Part shown: piece by piece, positions 50,384 through 60,700 of the stretch
Numbering within the stretch: the first letter of the stretch is position 1
Layout of the letters: each line of letters begins with the position of its first letter
NCBI GenBank assembly: GCA_022841745.1
Contig: JALHQW010000008.1
Location: 117,911 to 181,910 of the forward strand
DNA from: Saprospiraceae bacterium
GTDB lineage: Bacteria > Bacteroidota > Bacteroidia > Chitinophagales > Saprospiraceae
Reading direction: 5' to 3'
DNA length: 64,000 nucleotides
Notes under the pieces: generated by a model
Databases searched by the model: none
Told to the model about the DNA's origin: nothing
What the model saw: only the letters and a program-made list of their open reading frames with translations
Made by a program: the position numbers and the translations under genes

Positions 50384-50404
50384 GCAAAAACAAATGGCGC
50401 TTAA
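50384..50404. repeat. dispersed repeat fragment
   Basis: Twenty-one bases very similar to 37322-37341 (GCAAAA, then CAAATGG, then GCTTA), lying next to a half copy of the TTGCTTCGCAA hairpin. No gene lies between 50333 and 50534. Confidence 0.6.
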
Positions 50405-50534
50405 TTAGTTTACAAGTAGATAAAGGCCTGAAATATGGCGATGATATGGGGCAGGTTTCAATAAGACTTAGTGGCGGGTAGATTTTCTTGTAAGGCAATG
50501 AATGTAAATATTCAGCAAAAATCGGTTATAAAAC

Positions 50535-51191
50535 TCATCGCTGTTTCTCCTCCGGCAGCCTACAAAAATGGTAGGAAAGCTTGACCAAAAACAGGTAGTA
50601 ACCAAAATAGTCGAGAGAAGCGATTCGGGTTTGGGCAAGGTCGAGGAGATAGGAATTGAGTTCGTCAGTGGGGAACCAGAAGGCATTGTCAAAAAAACAG
50701 ACATAATCTGACTGGGTACCTGGTACAGCGGGTAGGTAAAATACATTGGAATAGGTTTGGCCTTTGATGCCCCGAACAATGGTCTCCAATCTTTTTTCAT
50801 CACCCAGGAGCAAGCGTAGCTCTTCCATAAAGGAGTCGAAAGAGGTCAATGGAGCGAAAACGATTTCTTTCGGTACAATTCTTTCGTTGTTCAAATCCAT
50901 GTCGCAGGTATTCGAAAGGATAATTGCATTTGCATACAATTTTTCAAATTCGTCAGTTTCGAGGCTGTAATTTGGTTGTCGGATGCCAGATAGAAGGTCG
51001 CCTTGCAGGAAATAATCAAGGCTTCTGGGGAGATAAAAATTCGAGTAGAATTTGCTGTTCCAATTGGCAGTTTTGCTGGCGCTTTGCTCATGGAATTGCC
51101 CCAACGCCAAGAGCAATCTGCCCTTCTCCGGTTTAGAAAGGTAATTAGGCAAAAGACGTTCAAGTTGGTCTTTGTCGAACAGGAAAGTCAT
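50535..51191 (-). CDS. hypothetical protein
   Basis: A 218-residue protein with no recognised family. The segment YFLQGDLLSGIRQPNY ... YANAIILSNTCDMDLNNERIVPKEIVFAPL has the look of a beta-rich core ending in an S-x-T-C-D motif, a pattern also seen in uncharacterised proteins of mobile or defence-type regions; that comparison is from memory and weak. It starts three bases after the stop of the next gene upstream, so the two form one operon. Confidence 0.75.
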   Translation of the reverse strand: MTFLFDKDQLERLLPNYLSKPEKGRLLLALGQFHEQSASKTANWNSKFYSNFYLPRSLDYFLQGDLLSGIRQPNYSLETDEFEKLYANAIILSNTCDMDLNNERIVPKEIVFAPLTSFDSFMEELRLLLGDEKRLETIVRGIKGQTYSNVFYLPAVPGTQSDYVCFFDNAFWFPTDELNSYLLDLAQTRIASLDYFGYYLFLVKLSYHFCRLPEEKQR

Positions 51192-51194
51192 GTT

Positions 51195-51593
51195 TTATTG
51201 ACGGTTTGGTAAAGTTGGTTGCTTACTGGCTGACTTTATCAGTGCCTTTCGAAATGCAATGGAGGCTTCTGGTGGTGCAGGTTCACTCCCCTTAAAAACC
51301 TCGTTTGCCAGCACCACCAAGCTCAAATCGTGTGGCTGAGAATTTTCCTCTGTTTCCCTGGCCGTTTTCCCTGCCGTTTTTCCAATAACAGGGGACGACA
51401 GCGGCTCTTTCGTTGATGAGGCTGCCTTTGGCTTAACTTTTCTATTTGGGGCAACGCCATTTGTATTGCCTACCACCTTCAGGTAGGCATTCGTCATGGC
51501 CTCCAAAGTTTCGAAACAAGCGTTCAAGAAGGCTTCGTCCTGAATGCCGTTGACCAATTCGTTGATGTTCAACCTGATTTGTTGTGCTTCCAT
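51195..51593 (-). CDS. hypothetical protein, partner of the preceding
   Basis: A 132-residue protein (MEAQQIRLNINELVNGIQDE). The N-terminal 45 residues look helical and folded; the middle is a low-complexity Lys/Ser/Thr linker; the end (ASIAFRKALIKSASKQ) is a basic helix. No family recognised. ATG 51593 is preferred to 51626 because it follows a purine-rich site. It is the first gene of a two-gene operon that interrupts the carbohydrate genes. Confidence 0.68.
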   Translation of the reverse strand: MEAQQIRLNINELVNGIQDEAFLNACFETLEAMTNAYLKVVGNTNGVAPNRKVKPKAASSTKEPLSSPVIGKTAGKTARETEENSQPHDLSLVVLANEVFKGSEPAPPEASIAFRKALIKSASKQPTLPNRQ

Positions 51594-51784
51594 TTTTCTT
51601 CTTTTTTGAAATAACGCAGTGGGCAAAGTTAAGGTTTGTGCAATTACCTTCCAAAGTCAATACTCATACTGCCTGATAAACGCCAATCACCTTGCTTCCA
51701 ACACCCACACCGGCCCCATCAACCCTGATGGCAGCAGCTCACCTCCCCTATAAAACGGCATGGTCGTGAATGAATTCCCTTGTT

Positions 51785-52711
51785 CTATTTCAGCACATTC
51801 CCCTTCAACCATTTCATGCTGCGGCTCAGGCTGTCAAAAGCATCTGCCGGATTGTCGTGCTCAATCATCGGATAAACGAGGCCCGCTTTCTTGGCATGCT
51901 TGAAGATGCGCTTAAAGTCAATAATGCCTTCGCCAACGGGTTTCAGCGCCAACAGTTCCTTGTCTATGTCCTTGACGTGGAACATGGGGAAGCGGCCCGG
52001 GTACGCATTGAACAAGCCAACGGGGTCAACGCCCGCCTTTGTCACCCAAGCCAAGTCCAGCTCGAAGTTCATCAGGCTGTCGGGTATCTGCTTCGCAAAC
52101 ACATCAAATGGGCGGCTGTCGCCAATGGTTTTGAACTCCCAGTCATGGTTGTGATACACCAACTTGAGGCCAGCCTTGTTGCAGGCTTCGCCTGTGCGGG
52201 TCAAAATCTGTACAGCCTCAGCAACCTCCTCCGGCGTATTGGTCGGGATATTGGCGCAGACGAGGTATTCGATATCGCCACCAGCAACGCTGTCCACGAG
52301 TTCCTGCATGTTTTCCTTGAGGTTTTTCATCGTTGGCAACTTGATGGGATTGCCTTTCTCGTCGGTGGGCAACTTGACATCGGGTGGCAACTTGAATGGT
52401 GCTCCGATGACGTGATGCGAGCGCCACGTCATGCCCAAATCTTTCAGCATGGCTGAAAAGTCCTTGGCCGATTTGCCATAAAAACCGCCTTGTTTGCTAA
52501 ATGCCGACTCTATGTTTTTGTAACCGATGTCGGCCAATTTTTTCAGTGTCCCCTTGGTATCGTTGTCAATCACGGACATGAGGGTGTACAACTGCACGCC
52601 CGGCTGGTAAGGCTTTTTACCCAAAAAATCGAAAGTGGAAACTGGGCCAAAGGCCATGCTTGCAAGCGCAACAGCACTTGACTGCTTCAGGAAGGTTCGT
52701 CTGTTTTGCAT
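51785..52711 (-). CDS. exported sugar phosphate isomerase/epimerase (xylose isomerase-like TIM barrel)
   Basis: A 308-residue protein with a twin-arginine-like signal (MQNRRTFLKQSSAVALASMAFG). The TIM-barrel follows: GVQLYTLMSVIDND, DIGYKNIESAF, LVYHNHDWEF, LMNFELDLAWVTKAG and GRFPMFHVKDID, with metal-ligand Glu, Asp and His residues in the usual positions of the AP endonuclease family 2 / sugar isomerase group. The substrate is unknown. Upstream is a dienelactone hydrolase gene, 21 bases away; both carry Tat-type signals. Confidence 0.9.
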   Translation of the reverse strand: MQNRRTFLKQSSAVALASMAFGPVSTFDFLGKKPYQPGVQLYTLMSVIDNDTKGTLKKLADIGYKNIESAFSKQGGFYGKSAKDFSAMLKDLGMTWRSHHVIGAPFKLPPDVKLPTDEKGNPIKLPTMKNLKENMQELVDSVAGGDIEYLVCANIPTNTPEEVAEAVQILTRTGEACNKAGLKLVYHNHDWEFKTIGDSRPFDVFAKQIPDSLMNFELDLAWVTKAGVDPVGLFNAYPGRFPMFHVKDIDKELLALKPVGEGIIDFKRIFKHAKKAGLVYPMIEHDNPADAFDSLSRSMKWLKGNVLK

Positions 52712-52732
52712 GATTATTTTGCTTGTTAAAAT

Positions 52733-53587
52733 TTAGCCTTTCAAGTGCTTTTCGAAAAAAGACATCGTCCTTTCCCAAGCCAATTTCGCCGCCGCCTCGT
52801 TGTACCTTGCCTGCGAGGTATCGTTGTGAAAAGCATGTTGCACTCCCGGGTACAAATGCTGTTCGTAGCGGATTCCATTCGCCTTTAATGCCTCCTCGTA
52901 AGCTGCCATGCCAGCGTTCACCCGCTCGTCCATCTCGGCGTAGTGGAGCTGCACGGCGGCCCTGATTTTGGACACATCGGCGGCTTCTGATTGGCGACCG
53001 TAAAAGGCGACGGCTGCTTTCAACGTCGGCACATTCACCGCCAGACTATTGGACATCGCACCTCCCCAACAGAAGCCGACGCAGCCAAAGTTTCCGTTGC
53101 AGTCCTCCCGTTTCGACAGAAAATCAAAAGCACGGATGAAGTTCTGGAGCGAGTCCTCCTGCTTCAGGGTCTGAAAAAGCGACCTGGCCTCGTCCTCGTT
53201 GGCAGGGGTGCCGCCGAGCGGGGCGAGGGCATTCGGCGCAAGGGCGAGGTAGCCCGCCTTGGCTGCCCTTCGGGCAACGTCCTCGATATGGGCGTTTAGT
53301 CCCCGGTTCTCGTGAATGACCACGACGGCGGGGTATTTTTTCTTCTTTTTTGGCCTTGCCAAATAGGCTTTCATTTCGCCCTGAGCACCTGCCCAAGTAA
53401 CATATTCAGTGTGCAGGTCATCTCCCTGCGTACGGTTGGCAGGGGTGCAGCCCGTTTCAATTAAAGGAAGTACAGCCAATGCCGCCGCCATGCCGCCTGT
53501 GAGCTTGGCGAGGCGTTCGAGGAACTCCCTGCGGGGCAGGGGTTTGTGGGTGTACTCGTCGTAAAGGTTGATTATCTCTTGGTTCAT
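52733..53587 (-). CDS. dienelactone hydrolase family protein
   Basis: A 284-residue alpha/beta hydrolase with an N-terminal Tat-like RREFLERLAKLTGGMAAALAVLP segment after a 19-residue lead, possibly followed by a lipobox-like ETGC. The nucleophile elbow is GFCWGG with Cys as nucleophile (about residue 170), the acid is in HYAEMDERV, and the catalytic His is in GVQHAFHND. Preceding conserved VVIHENRGLNAHIEDVARR is typical. It hydrolyses small lactones or esters; the target is unknown. It belongs to a leftward group with the sugar isomerase and GH3. Confidence 0.92.
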   Translation of the reverse strand: MNQEIINLYDEYTHKPLPRREFLERLAKLTGGMAAALAVLPLIETGCTPANRTQGDDLHTEYVTWAGAQGEMKAYLARPKKKKKYPAVVVIHENRGLNAHIEDVARRAAKAGYLALAPNALAPLGGTPANEDEARSLFQTLKQEDSLQNFIRAFDFLSKREDCNGNFGCVGFCWGGAMSNSLAVNVPTLKAAVAFYGRQSEAADVSKIRAAVQLHYAEMDERVNAGMAAYEEALKANGIRYEQHLYPGVQHAFHNDTSQARYNEAAAKLAWERTMSFFEKHLKG

Positions 53588-53636
53588 TTTCGCCTACTTT
53601 ATGGGTTTTGATTTAAGATTTAAGATAATAAATAAA

Positions 53637-55958
53637 TCACTTCTTATACCTCCCCATCCGTTCGTCCTTTATCACCCCCTTCCAGTCCATACCAAAGCCA
53701 AAATCATAACTGTGACCCTCAGTGTCCTTATGGCATTTCATGTCGTGCGGGGCGTCCTCGGCTTGGCGCTCCACTTCGCTCATGCTGGAGGGCATTTGGA
53801 AGGGCAAGAGGCCATTTGGCTCCGCCCTGCCTGTGATGAGGTCGAGTACGGCTTGGTCTTGCACCTGGAAATTGACGAGGATGGCGTCGGCCTTTTTTTC
53901 AAACTCACTGAAAACCATCGGGTTGTTTACATTCACGCTGACAATGACGGGCTTGCCCTTCATCTTGGCGGCGGTCTCCGTCACCATGCCGAGGTCGGTC
54001 ACGTTGCTGGTTTTTACCATTTTGCCTTTGTAGCTGCGATTGGCACTGGCTTCTTTGGGGTCGCCTCCGGCAATGCTCGTGGCACGGGCCTCGGTGGCGG
54101 TGTAGTCGTTGTATTGGAGGCTGATGGGCAGGTAGCCGTTGCCGCCCGCCTTGATGTCCATGCTGTCGTAGCCGATACCGGACTTTGGGCTTTCGATGAA
54201 AACCAAGGCAAAATCGGCTTGTGCTGGGTCATCCACCACGTTGAAATACTTGCTTACGAGTTGCATGTTCACGGGGTAGTCCAGTTTCTCCGGCGTCTTC
54301 ATGCCGAGGAAGTTGGTGCTGGCTGGCGTGAACTTCTTTGGCACATAAACCGACTTTTTGCCCGTTATAGGCAGCACATTCCCCTTGTTTTTCAACAAAA
54401 CCTGCGATTTCAACTGGGCGTCGTAGCCCTCCTTCATAAAGTTCGGATTGCCTACCACGTTCTTCGTTATCTCCGGGTTGAGGTAAGGGTTTTCAAAAAG
54501 GCCCGTCCTGAAAATATTGCGGAGCAACCTGACGGCACTCTGCTCCATGCGCTGGCGCATCCATTTCTCGCCATGCTCCTTCACGCCCATCTGGTAGGCG
54601 TCGAGTATGGGCTGCGCCACGTTGTTGCCGCCGAACTGGTCAACGCCCGCCATCAGTACTTTGTAGTGTCGCTCGGCCTCCGTCTTGGTTTCAATGCCCC
54701 AAGGTTTGCCTCCGATGAAGGAGTTCATTACCGTATGGTCACGGGTAATGCCCCAATCGGTGCAGGCTACGCCGTCGTAGCCGTATTTTTTGCGGAGCAA
54801 ATCGTTGATAATGTACGAGTTATAGGCGTTGCCCACGTTCTCACCGTTCTTCGAGTCCTGGTTCCAGGAGATGGTGTAATAGGGCATGATGGCCGAGGCC
54901 ATTTTGGTTTTGCTTTTTAGTTTAAATGCCCCTTCAGTAAATGGGATGAAATGCGTCTCGAACTGCTTGCCAGGATACACGGCGAACTTGCCAATGGCAT
55001 AGTGCGCATCCCTGCCCGCCTCGCCACTGCCGCCGCCGGGCCAGTGCTTCACCATGGCGTTCACGCTGCCGTGGCCCCAGCCGTCGGCGATTTCGAGTTG
55101 GTCAACACTGGTCTGGAAGCCACTGCAATAGGCTTCGGCCATCGCTGCCGAGAGCCAGGGGTTCTCCCCGAAAGTGCCATTGAAGCGCATCCAGCGAGGC
55201 TCGGTGGCAATGTCCACCTGTGGGCTGAGGGCCGTTGCAATGCCCAAGGCCCGGTACTCCGCTGCGGCCACTTGTCCGAAGCGCTCCGTCACTGCCGGGT
55301 CGAAAGTGGCGGCGAGGCCAAGCGAACCGGGCCACATTGAAATCTGACCACCGGAACCTGCATTGTACTCGGCGCTGCTGACCGTGCCGTGGCGTGGGTC
55401 GGTGCTGTTGTTGGCTGGGATGCCGAGGCCGATGCCCTCGCAGAAGGCCTGGGCTTTATTGTTCCATTGTGCGGCCACCTCCGGCGAAGCGACGGAGGTG
55501 ATGAGCACATGCCGCAGGTTGTCATTTTTCAAAAATGCAAGCTGTTGGTCGGAAAGGTCGGCGGGGCTGGTCTCGCCCTGAACGAATGGCTTGCCGTTGT
55601 AAGTGCCGCCCATGAAGCCGCCCGCCCGTGCGGGGATGGTCTGGTGGCGACTGTAGAGCATGAGGCCCGCTATCTGCTCGATGCTCATTTGCGAAGCGAG
55701 GTCTTTGGCCCGCTCGTCGAAGGGTAGTCGCCAGTCCTCGTATTTGTCGAGGGTACCGTTCTTGTTCAGGTCCTTGAAGGCGAAGCCGTCCACCGTCAGG
55801 ATTTTGACGCCGGAGTCGGTGGAGTAACCGATGGTCTGGCCGCCTTTGTTGTGGAGGAGGAGGATATTGCCGATGGCGGTTTTGGAGTAGTTTTCTTGGG
55901 AGAAACAAATGGTAGTTGCGATGAGCATCGCCAAAAAAATTGCACAAAGCCTTTTCAT
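53637..55958 (-). CDS. glycoside hydrolase family 3 enzyme
   Basis: A 773-residue exported enzyme (signal MKRLCAIFLAMLIATTICFSQ). A DLNKNGTLDKYEDW segment near residue 60 is a calcium-binding EF-like loop commonly found in this GH3 subgroup. The N-terminal TIM barrel shows LSPQVDIATEPRWMR, AMVKHWPGGG and the nucleophile motif ACTDWG (about residue 399). The C-terminal sandwich follows, with VLLKNKGNVLPI and a fibronectin-like end (GRAEPNGLLPFQMP ... YDFGFGM). It cleaves beta-linked glucosides or xylosides; linkage not determinable. Confidence 0.94.
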   Translation of the reverse strand: MKRLCAIFLAMLIATTICFSQENYSKTAIGNILLLHNKGGQTIGYSTDSGVKILTVDGFAFKDLNKNGTLDKYEDWRLPFDERAKDLASQMSIEQIAGLMLYSRHQTIPARAGGFMGGTYNGKPFVQGETSPADLSDQQLAFLKNDNLRHVLITSVASPEVAAQWNNKAQAFCEGIGLGIPANNSTDPRHGTVSSAEYNAGSGGQISMWPGSLGLAATFDPAVTERFGQVAAAEYRALGIATALSPQVDIATEPRWMRFNGTFGENPWLSAAMAEAYCSGFQTSVDQLEIADGWGHGSVNAMVKHWPGGGSGEAGRDAHYAIGKFAVYPGKQFETHFIPFTEGAFKLKSKTKMASAIMPYYTISWNQDSKNGENVGNAYNSYIINDLLRKKYGYDGVACTDWGITRDHTVMNSFIGGKPWGIETKTEAERHYKVLMAGVDQFGGNNVAQPILDAYQMGVKEHGEKWMRQRMEQSAVRLLRNIFRTGLFENPYLNPEITKNVVGNPNFMKEGYDAQLKSQVLLKNKGNVLPITGKKSVYVPKKFTPASTNFLGMKTPEKLDYPVNMQLVSKYFNVVDDPAQADFALVFIESPKSGIGYDSMDIKAGGNGYLPISLQYNDYTATEARATSIAGGDPKEASANRSYKGKMVKTSNVTDLGMVTETAAKMKGKPVIVSVNVNNPMVFSEFEKKADAILVNFQVQDQAVLDLITGRAEPNGLLPFQMPSSMSEVERQAEDAPHDMKCHKDTEGHSYDFGFGMDWKGVIKDERMGRYKK

Positions 55959-56233
55959 TACATGCTATTTTATGATAGTAAATCATCCTGCAAGTCCTTA
56001 TTTTCCAAGCAGGTTTGCCGAAGGGCGAATGTAGAAAGTTAGGGCTTATTGGTAACCTGACAGGAGTTTTAAGTGGATAAAACATGGAAAAGTATCGTCA
56101 TCATTTTGATAGACGATTCAATTGCCCGCTTGGAGAGCCAAGTCAGGCTTCAAATCTGAGATCTATTTTCCCAGGTTGTAAAAGCAAAAAACGGGCAGTC
56201 AACCATTGAATGGCGGTGAGGGAAGCTGAGATA

Positions 56234-57013
56234 TCATGGCTTCATGCAACCCAAGCCTTTCATCCACTCAACTTCTTCAGGTGGGAAAGCAGGTGGCGGC
56301 GGTGTTTCGGCGTAGTTGATGGATTTATCAAAAGCACCTTGTTCGTACAAATCTTTCATCGCCTGTCCCAAATCCAAGACAGTGTCGTCGTCAGGTTGCC
56401 TAAGCGGAACAGGGATGACTGGCAGTGGTTCTTTCACGCTCATTGCCCAAAAATGCGTTCTTCCTTCACCTGCTCGAATGAGCGTAACCAAGTAGTGGCA
56501 TTTAGGAATGTACGGATGTGCAAGCGGTCGCTCACCTCGCCTTAGCAAGTCAATTTCAATCAGATGAACCCCGCCATAATGCAGCCGCAATCGCTTCTCC
56601 CGATAGGGCTGAAGCCCGGGGCTACGCTTATTGACAGGCGATATGATTTCAATGGCAGTGATGAGCTTGTTATTTTTCCTGTCTCGGATTTCGACAACAG
56701 GGATTCGCACCTCCACGGGTTTGATGTCAGGTAATATGGCGGTTTCTGGCGTCAATAATGGCAGATGGTAAGTGGCAGCGGCAGGTTCCATTAGCAAATC
56801 CACTTTTTGGAAAACCTCCACATCAGGGTACATAATTCCCACATCCTCAGAGGGCGAGGTATCTTCCACGGTATAATTGTTCAAGTGAACGATGTAATAG
56901 CCACTCAATCGTTGAACCAATTGCACTTTTATCAAGTACGCAAGGCTGTTATGAACATCCGGGAAAAGATGCCCTTCGAGATAGGGGTCCATACCGGGGA
57001 AGGGTGACAACAT
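56234..57013 (-). CDS. DUF4058 protein
   Basis: A 259-residue protein of a family abundant in cyanobacteria. It starts MLSPFPGMDPYLEGHLFPDVHNSLAYLI, the family's signature opening, followed by conserved VEVRIPVVEIRDRKNNKLITAIEIISPVNKR, VHLIEIDLLRRGERP and HFWAMSVKEPLPVIPVPLR. The fold is probably restriction-endonuclease-like (E-x-I core strand), but activity is unproven. It lies 28 bases downstream of a Uma2 gene and is co-directional with it. Confidence 0.9.
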   Translation of the reverse strand: MLSPFPGMDPYLEGHLFPDVHNSLAYLIKVQLVQRLSGYYIVHLNNYTVEDTSPSEDVGIMYPDVEVFQKVDLLMEPAAATYHLPLLTPETAILPDIKPVEVRIPVVEIRDRKNNKLITAIEIISPVNKRSPGLQPYREKRLRLHYGGVHLIEIDLLRRGERPLAHPYIPKCHYLVTLIRAGEGRTHFWAMSVKEPLPVIPVPLRQPDDDTVLDLGQAMKDLYEQGAFDKSINYAETPPPPAFPPEEVEWMKGLGCMKP

Positions 57014-57041
57014 GACGCTGATTTTTGGCTGTTAATTCAAT

Positions 57042-57671
57042 TCAAAAACTCAATTTGCGATAAAGTTCCTGCATTTTGATAGAACCTTCACCAAGTATTG
57101 GAATACTGCTCTCAATAGTTGAGAAATCTTGCAACGACCACTTCCCAGTGGCCATGTCACGGGTGCAACTCGTCACGAGCATCTCAGTGCTTTCGATGGT
57201 CAAAATTTGCTGGAGAGATGGGATTTTACGGTAGTTCCGCTGTTTGGTGCCGAGGTCAAAATTGCGGGTGGAATCAGACAATACTTCCACGATGAGAATG
57301 GGATTGGCGACGGCAACCATGTTTCCCCGTAGCGTCACTTCCTCTGAAGTGCCCTGAACCACCGTTACGTCACCATTGTAGTATCGGCGCACGAAGCCGG
57401 GGATGTGGAGGGCGAGATTGCTGCCGAAAACATTGAAATCTCCGTTATCTAGTAAATTGCCTATGAAACGAATCAAGTTGGCAATAATTTTCTCGTGGTT
57501 TTGTGTGCCATATCCCATAAAAGAAATGATTTCGTGTTCGTCATATTCGATGCGGTACTGACACCCCTCCAACATGTCAAGGAACTCCTCCCAACTGGCA
57601 GGGATGCGCAGTTCTTCGCCCAATTCAAGGCGTTCTTCCAAAGTTAGTGGCAGTTTTGCGGCTACTTCCAT
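57042..57671 (-). CDS. Uma2-family putative endonuclease, second copy
   Basis: A 209-residue Uma2 protein: RIPASWEEFLDMLEGCQYRIEYDEHEIISFMG, VFGSNLALHIPGFVRRYYNGDVTVVQG and NPILIVEVLSDSTRNFDLGTKQRNYRKIPSLQQILTI. The core Asp and E-x-L residues of the nuclease fold can be placed. It is only distantly similar to the copy at 8167-8733. It forms an operon with the DUF4058 gene, an arrangement also common in cyanobacteria. Confidence 0.9.
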   Translation of the reverse strand: MEVAAKLPLTLEERLELGEELRIPASWEEFLDMLEGCQYRIEYDEHEIISFMGYGTQNHEKIIANLIRFIGNLLDNGDFNVFGSNLALHIPGFVRRYYNGDVTVVQGTSEEVTLRGNMVAVANPILIVEVLSDSTRNFDLGTKQRNYRKIPSLQQILTIESTEMLVTSCTRDMATGKWSLQDFSTIESSIPILGEGSIKMQELYRKLSF

Positions 57672-57736
57672 GCGGCTTTTTATCTCAAATATAAACTGTT
57701 TTACTGAAAAACAAGAGGAGTCCCAACCAAGAAAAT

Positions 57737-60700
57737 CTAACGGATCAAGTTAACATCCCCCTTCAACAACCGCTTGCTCCCGTCAATCAACTCCACTTCC
57801 GCAAACCAGACGAAAACCGCAGGGTTCATTTCCAAGCCCCTCCATTTCCCATCCCAACTATAGGTTGGGTTATTCGGCTGGAAATCATAGAACTGATAAA
57901 CCGTTTCGCCCCAGCGGTCGAACACGAGGAAGCTTTTGATGACTTGTATGCTATTGCCTCCGGCAAAAATCATGAAGACATCGTTGACGCCGTCGCCATT
58001 GGGCGAGAAGGCATTTGGCACATAAATATCCACTTCCTTTTTCACGAAAACCGTCAAATGATCCTCCGCTGTGCAGCCTTCTTTGCTGGTAATTTTCACG
58101 AAATAATCGGTCTGCTGCCGGGGCGTTGCCAATGGCGAGCGGCAATCCAGGCAACTTAGGCTTGGGTCGGCCTTCCATTCAATAGTGGCAATATCGGCAT
58201 CCTGCAAGCTCGTCTGCACGTCCAATTGATAGCCATCGCCGAGGTTTATCAGCGTATCGGCACCCAACATGACGAGTACCACGGGCGGTTCGGGTAGGTT
58301 GGCTATATCGGTCAGTTCGCAGCCGTTATCGTCTTGTACCACAAGCTCGTAAGTACCCGGCGACAGATTGCCGACGGCCATTTGGGTACTAAACGTCGCC
58401 CCGCCATCAATTGAATAAAGGAAAGGTGGCGTACCGCCAAATTCATCCATAAACTCAATCACACCTGTTTCTACCAAACAAGACGGTGGTGTAACCTCAA
58501 ATTCAAAATCAGCAAAAATGACTTCCGTCACCGTCACTTCGTCGGTATTGGTGCAGCCCGTCAGCGAGTTGGTGATGGTCAATGTATAAGTTCCCGGAGC
58601 AGCCACGGTTGGCGTCAAACCTGTTGTTCCAGCCACAAGGTTTCCATCGCTGGTTGCCCATACTGCTGACCATTGACCAACAGGCAGACCCGTATTGCCC
58701 GCAAGATTGCCCTGTGTTTCGTTGCAATTGAGTTGCAGGCCGTTGCCCGCATCCACCTGAGGTATGTCCACGTCCTCGCCCACGGTCACCTGACTGCTGC
58801 TCTCGCAACCGTTGGTGGTGTTGGTGATGGTCAAAACATAGTTGCCGGGGGCGTCCACATTGGTTTGCAGGGCATCCTGCGGCCCTGTGAAATTCCCATT
58901 TGTCGTCGTCCAAGCATAGTCAAACTGCCCGCCCGTGCTGGAGCCATTGCCGTTCAGTTCAGCAGCCTGTTCCGTACAGGTGAGCATTGCCGGCGGCAAA
59001 ATACTGACCGTTGGCTCGGTTTGGTTCACCTGAATGGCCACTTGCGAAGTGGACGTGCAGCCGTTGGCGCTGTTGGTCACCGTCAGCAGGTAGGTACCGC
59101 CAGCGTTCACCGTCGGGGTCAGCGAATTGCCACCAGAAACGATGTTGCCGCCATTGCCTGCCGTCCATTGATAGCCGAAGCCTGCCCCTTGAGACCCCGT
59201 TCCGCTCAGGGAAACGCTCGGTGAGGCACAGGTCAAAATGGAGGTCGGCCCTGCGTTTGCCATTGGTGGAGTCGTGTTTTCCAATGCCGTCAATTGGGCA
59301 GTGTTTGTGCAGCCCGTGAGCGTGTTGGTGACGGTGAGCAGGTAAAGTCCCGGCTCGTTCACGGTTGGGCTTAGGGTGGTCGCCCCATTGAGGATATTGC
59401 CGTTGGTTGTTGTCCAAAGATAGGTGAACCCAGCACCCGAACTGCTCCCATTGCCACTCAGGTTGAGCGTGAGGTTGGTACAGGTCAGTAACCCGCCAGC
59501 GGCAGCCGCAGCGGCCGGTGGCGTGGTATTTTCCGTGATGTTCACACTGTTTGTTGCTGCGCAACCATTGTCGTTGTTCGTGATTTGGAGCGAATAAAGG
59601 CCCGGCTCCGTAATGGTCGGATTCAGCGTGGTTGATCCCGCAATGGCACTGCCGTTGGTAGTTGTCCATTGGTAACTGAAATCAGGGCCTGTTGAGGAGC
59701 CGTTCCCGTTCAGTTGCAGTTGGGTGGTCGTACAGGTAAGCTGTGCCGTTGGCCCTGGGTTTACGGTTGGCAGTTGATTGTCCAAAAGTACGGTAACACT
59801 TGAAATAGTCGTGCAATTGCTAGCGGTATTGGTGACCGTGAGCAAGTAGGTGCCGGGAGCAGTAACTGTTGGTGTCAAGGTCGTGGTGCTGCCCTGAATT
59901 TGGCCGTTGGTGGTCGTCCATTGGTAAGCGAGACCCGCCCCTTGGCTCGAACCACTTGCGTCCAATTGAACACTGGTCACAACACAAGTCAGTTCATCTG
60001 CCGTGCCAGCATTGGCGATGGGCAAGCTGGCATCCTGCGCTATGACGACCGAAGCCTCCGCCGTGCAGCCGTTGGCATTGTTCGTCACAGTGAGGACATA
60101 AGTGCCGGGCGCATTGATGGTCGGCGTGGTGGTATTGGGGCCATTTTGGATATTGCCGTTGGTGGTCGTCCAACTGAACGCCACGCTTCCATTCATGGCC
60201 GCACCGCTACCACTGAGCGTCAACGAATTCTGTGTACAGGACAAAACGCCGGGGCTGCCCGCATCGGCAGTAGGTGCAACTACGTTTTCCCCAACCGTTA
60301 CCGAGGAAGTCGAAGTGCAGCCGTTCTGCGAGTTCGTCACCGTCAAAACATAAGTCCCAGGTGCACCAACCATTGGTGCCAACGTTGTTTCGTCCTCCAA
60401 GATATTGCCATCATTGGTTGTCCAAAAATAGCTGAATTGGCTGCCTTGGTCAGCAGTTGCGTTCAAGTTGGTTTCAGTCAAAACACAGGTCAGTGGTGCG
60501 CTCGTGCCCGCATTGACCATTGGGAAATTGCCGTTCTGCGAGACGGCAACCGTGGCCACATTGGAGCAACCATTGCTGGTGTTCTCAACGGTGAGCAAAT
60601 AATTGCCGGGGGCATTGATGAGCGGCGTCAAACTGTCTTCACCGTTCACGATATTTCCGTTGGTGGTTGTCCACAAATAAGTAAAACCTGCCCCTTGGCT

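Noticed and set aside
56580..56640. Third in-frame palindrome in the DUF4058 gene
   Set aside because: A GGGCT/AGCCC pair near 56606 (encoding SPGLQP) resembles the rhamnose-gene palindromes, but the arms are only about five bases and relatives have a similar loop, so insertion is not demonstrable.
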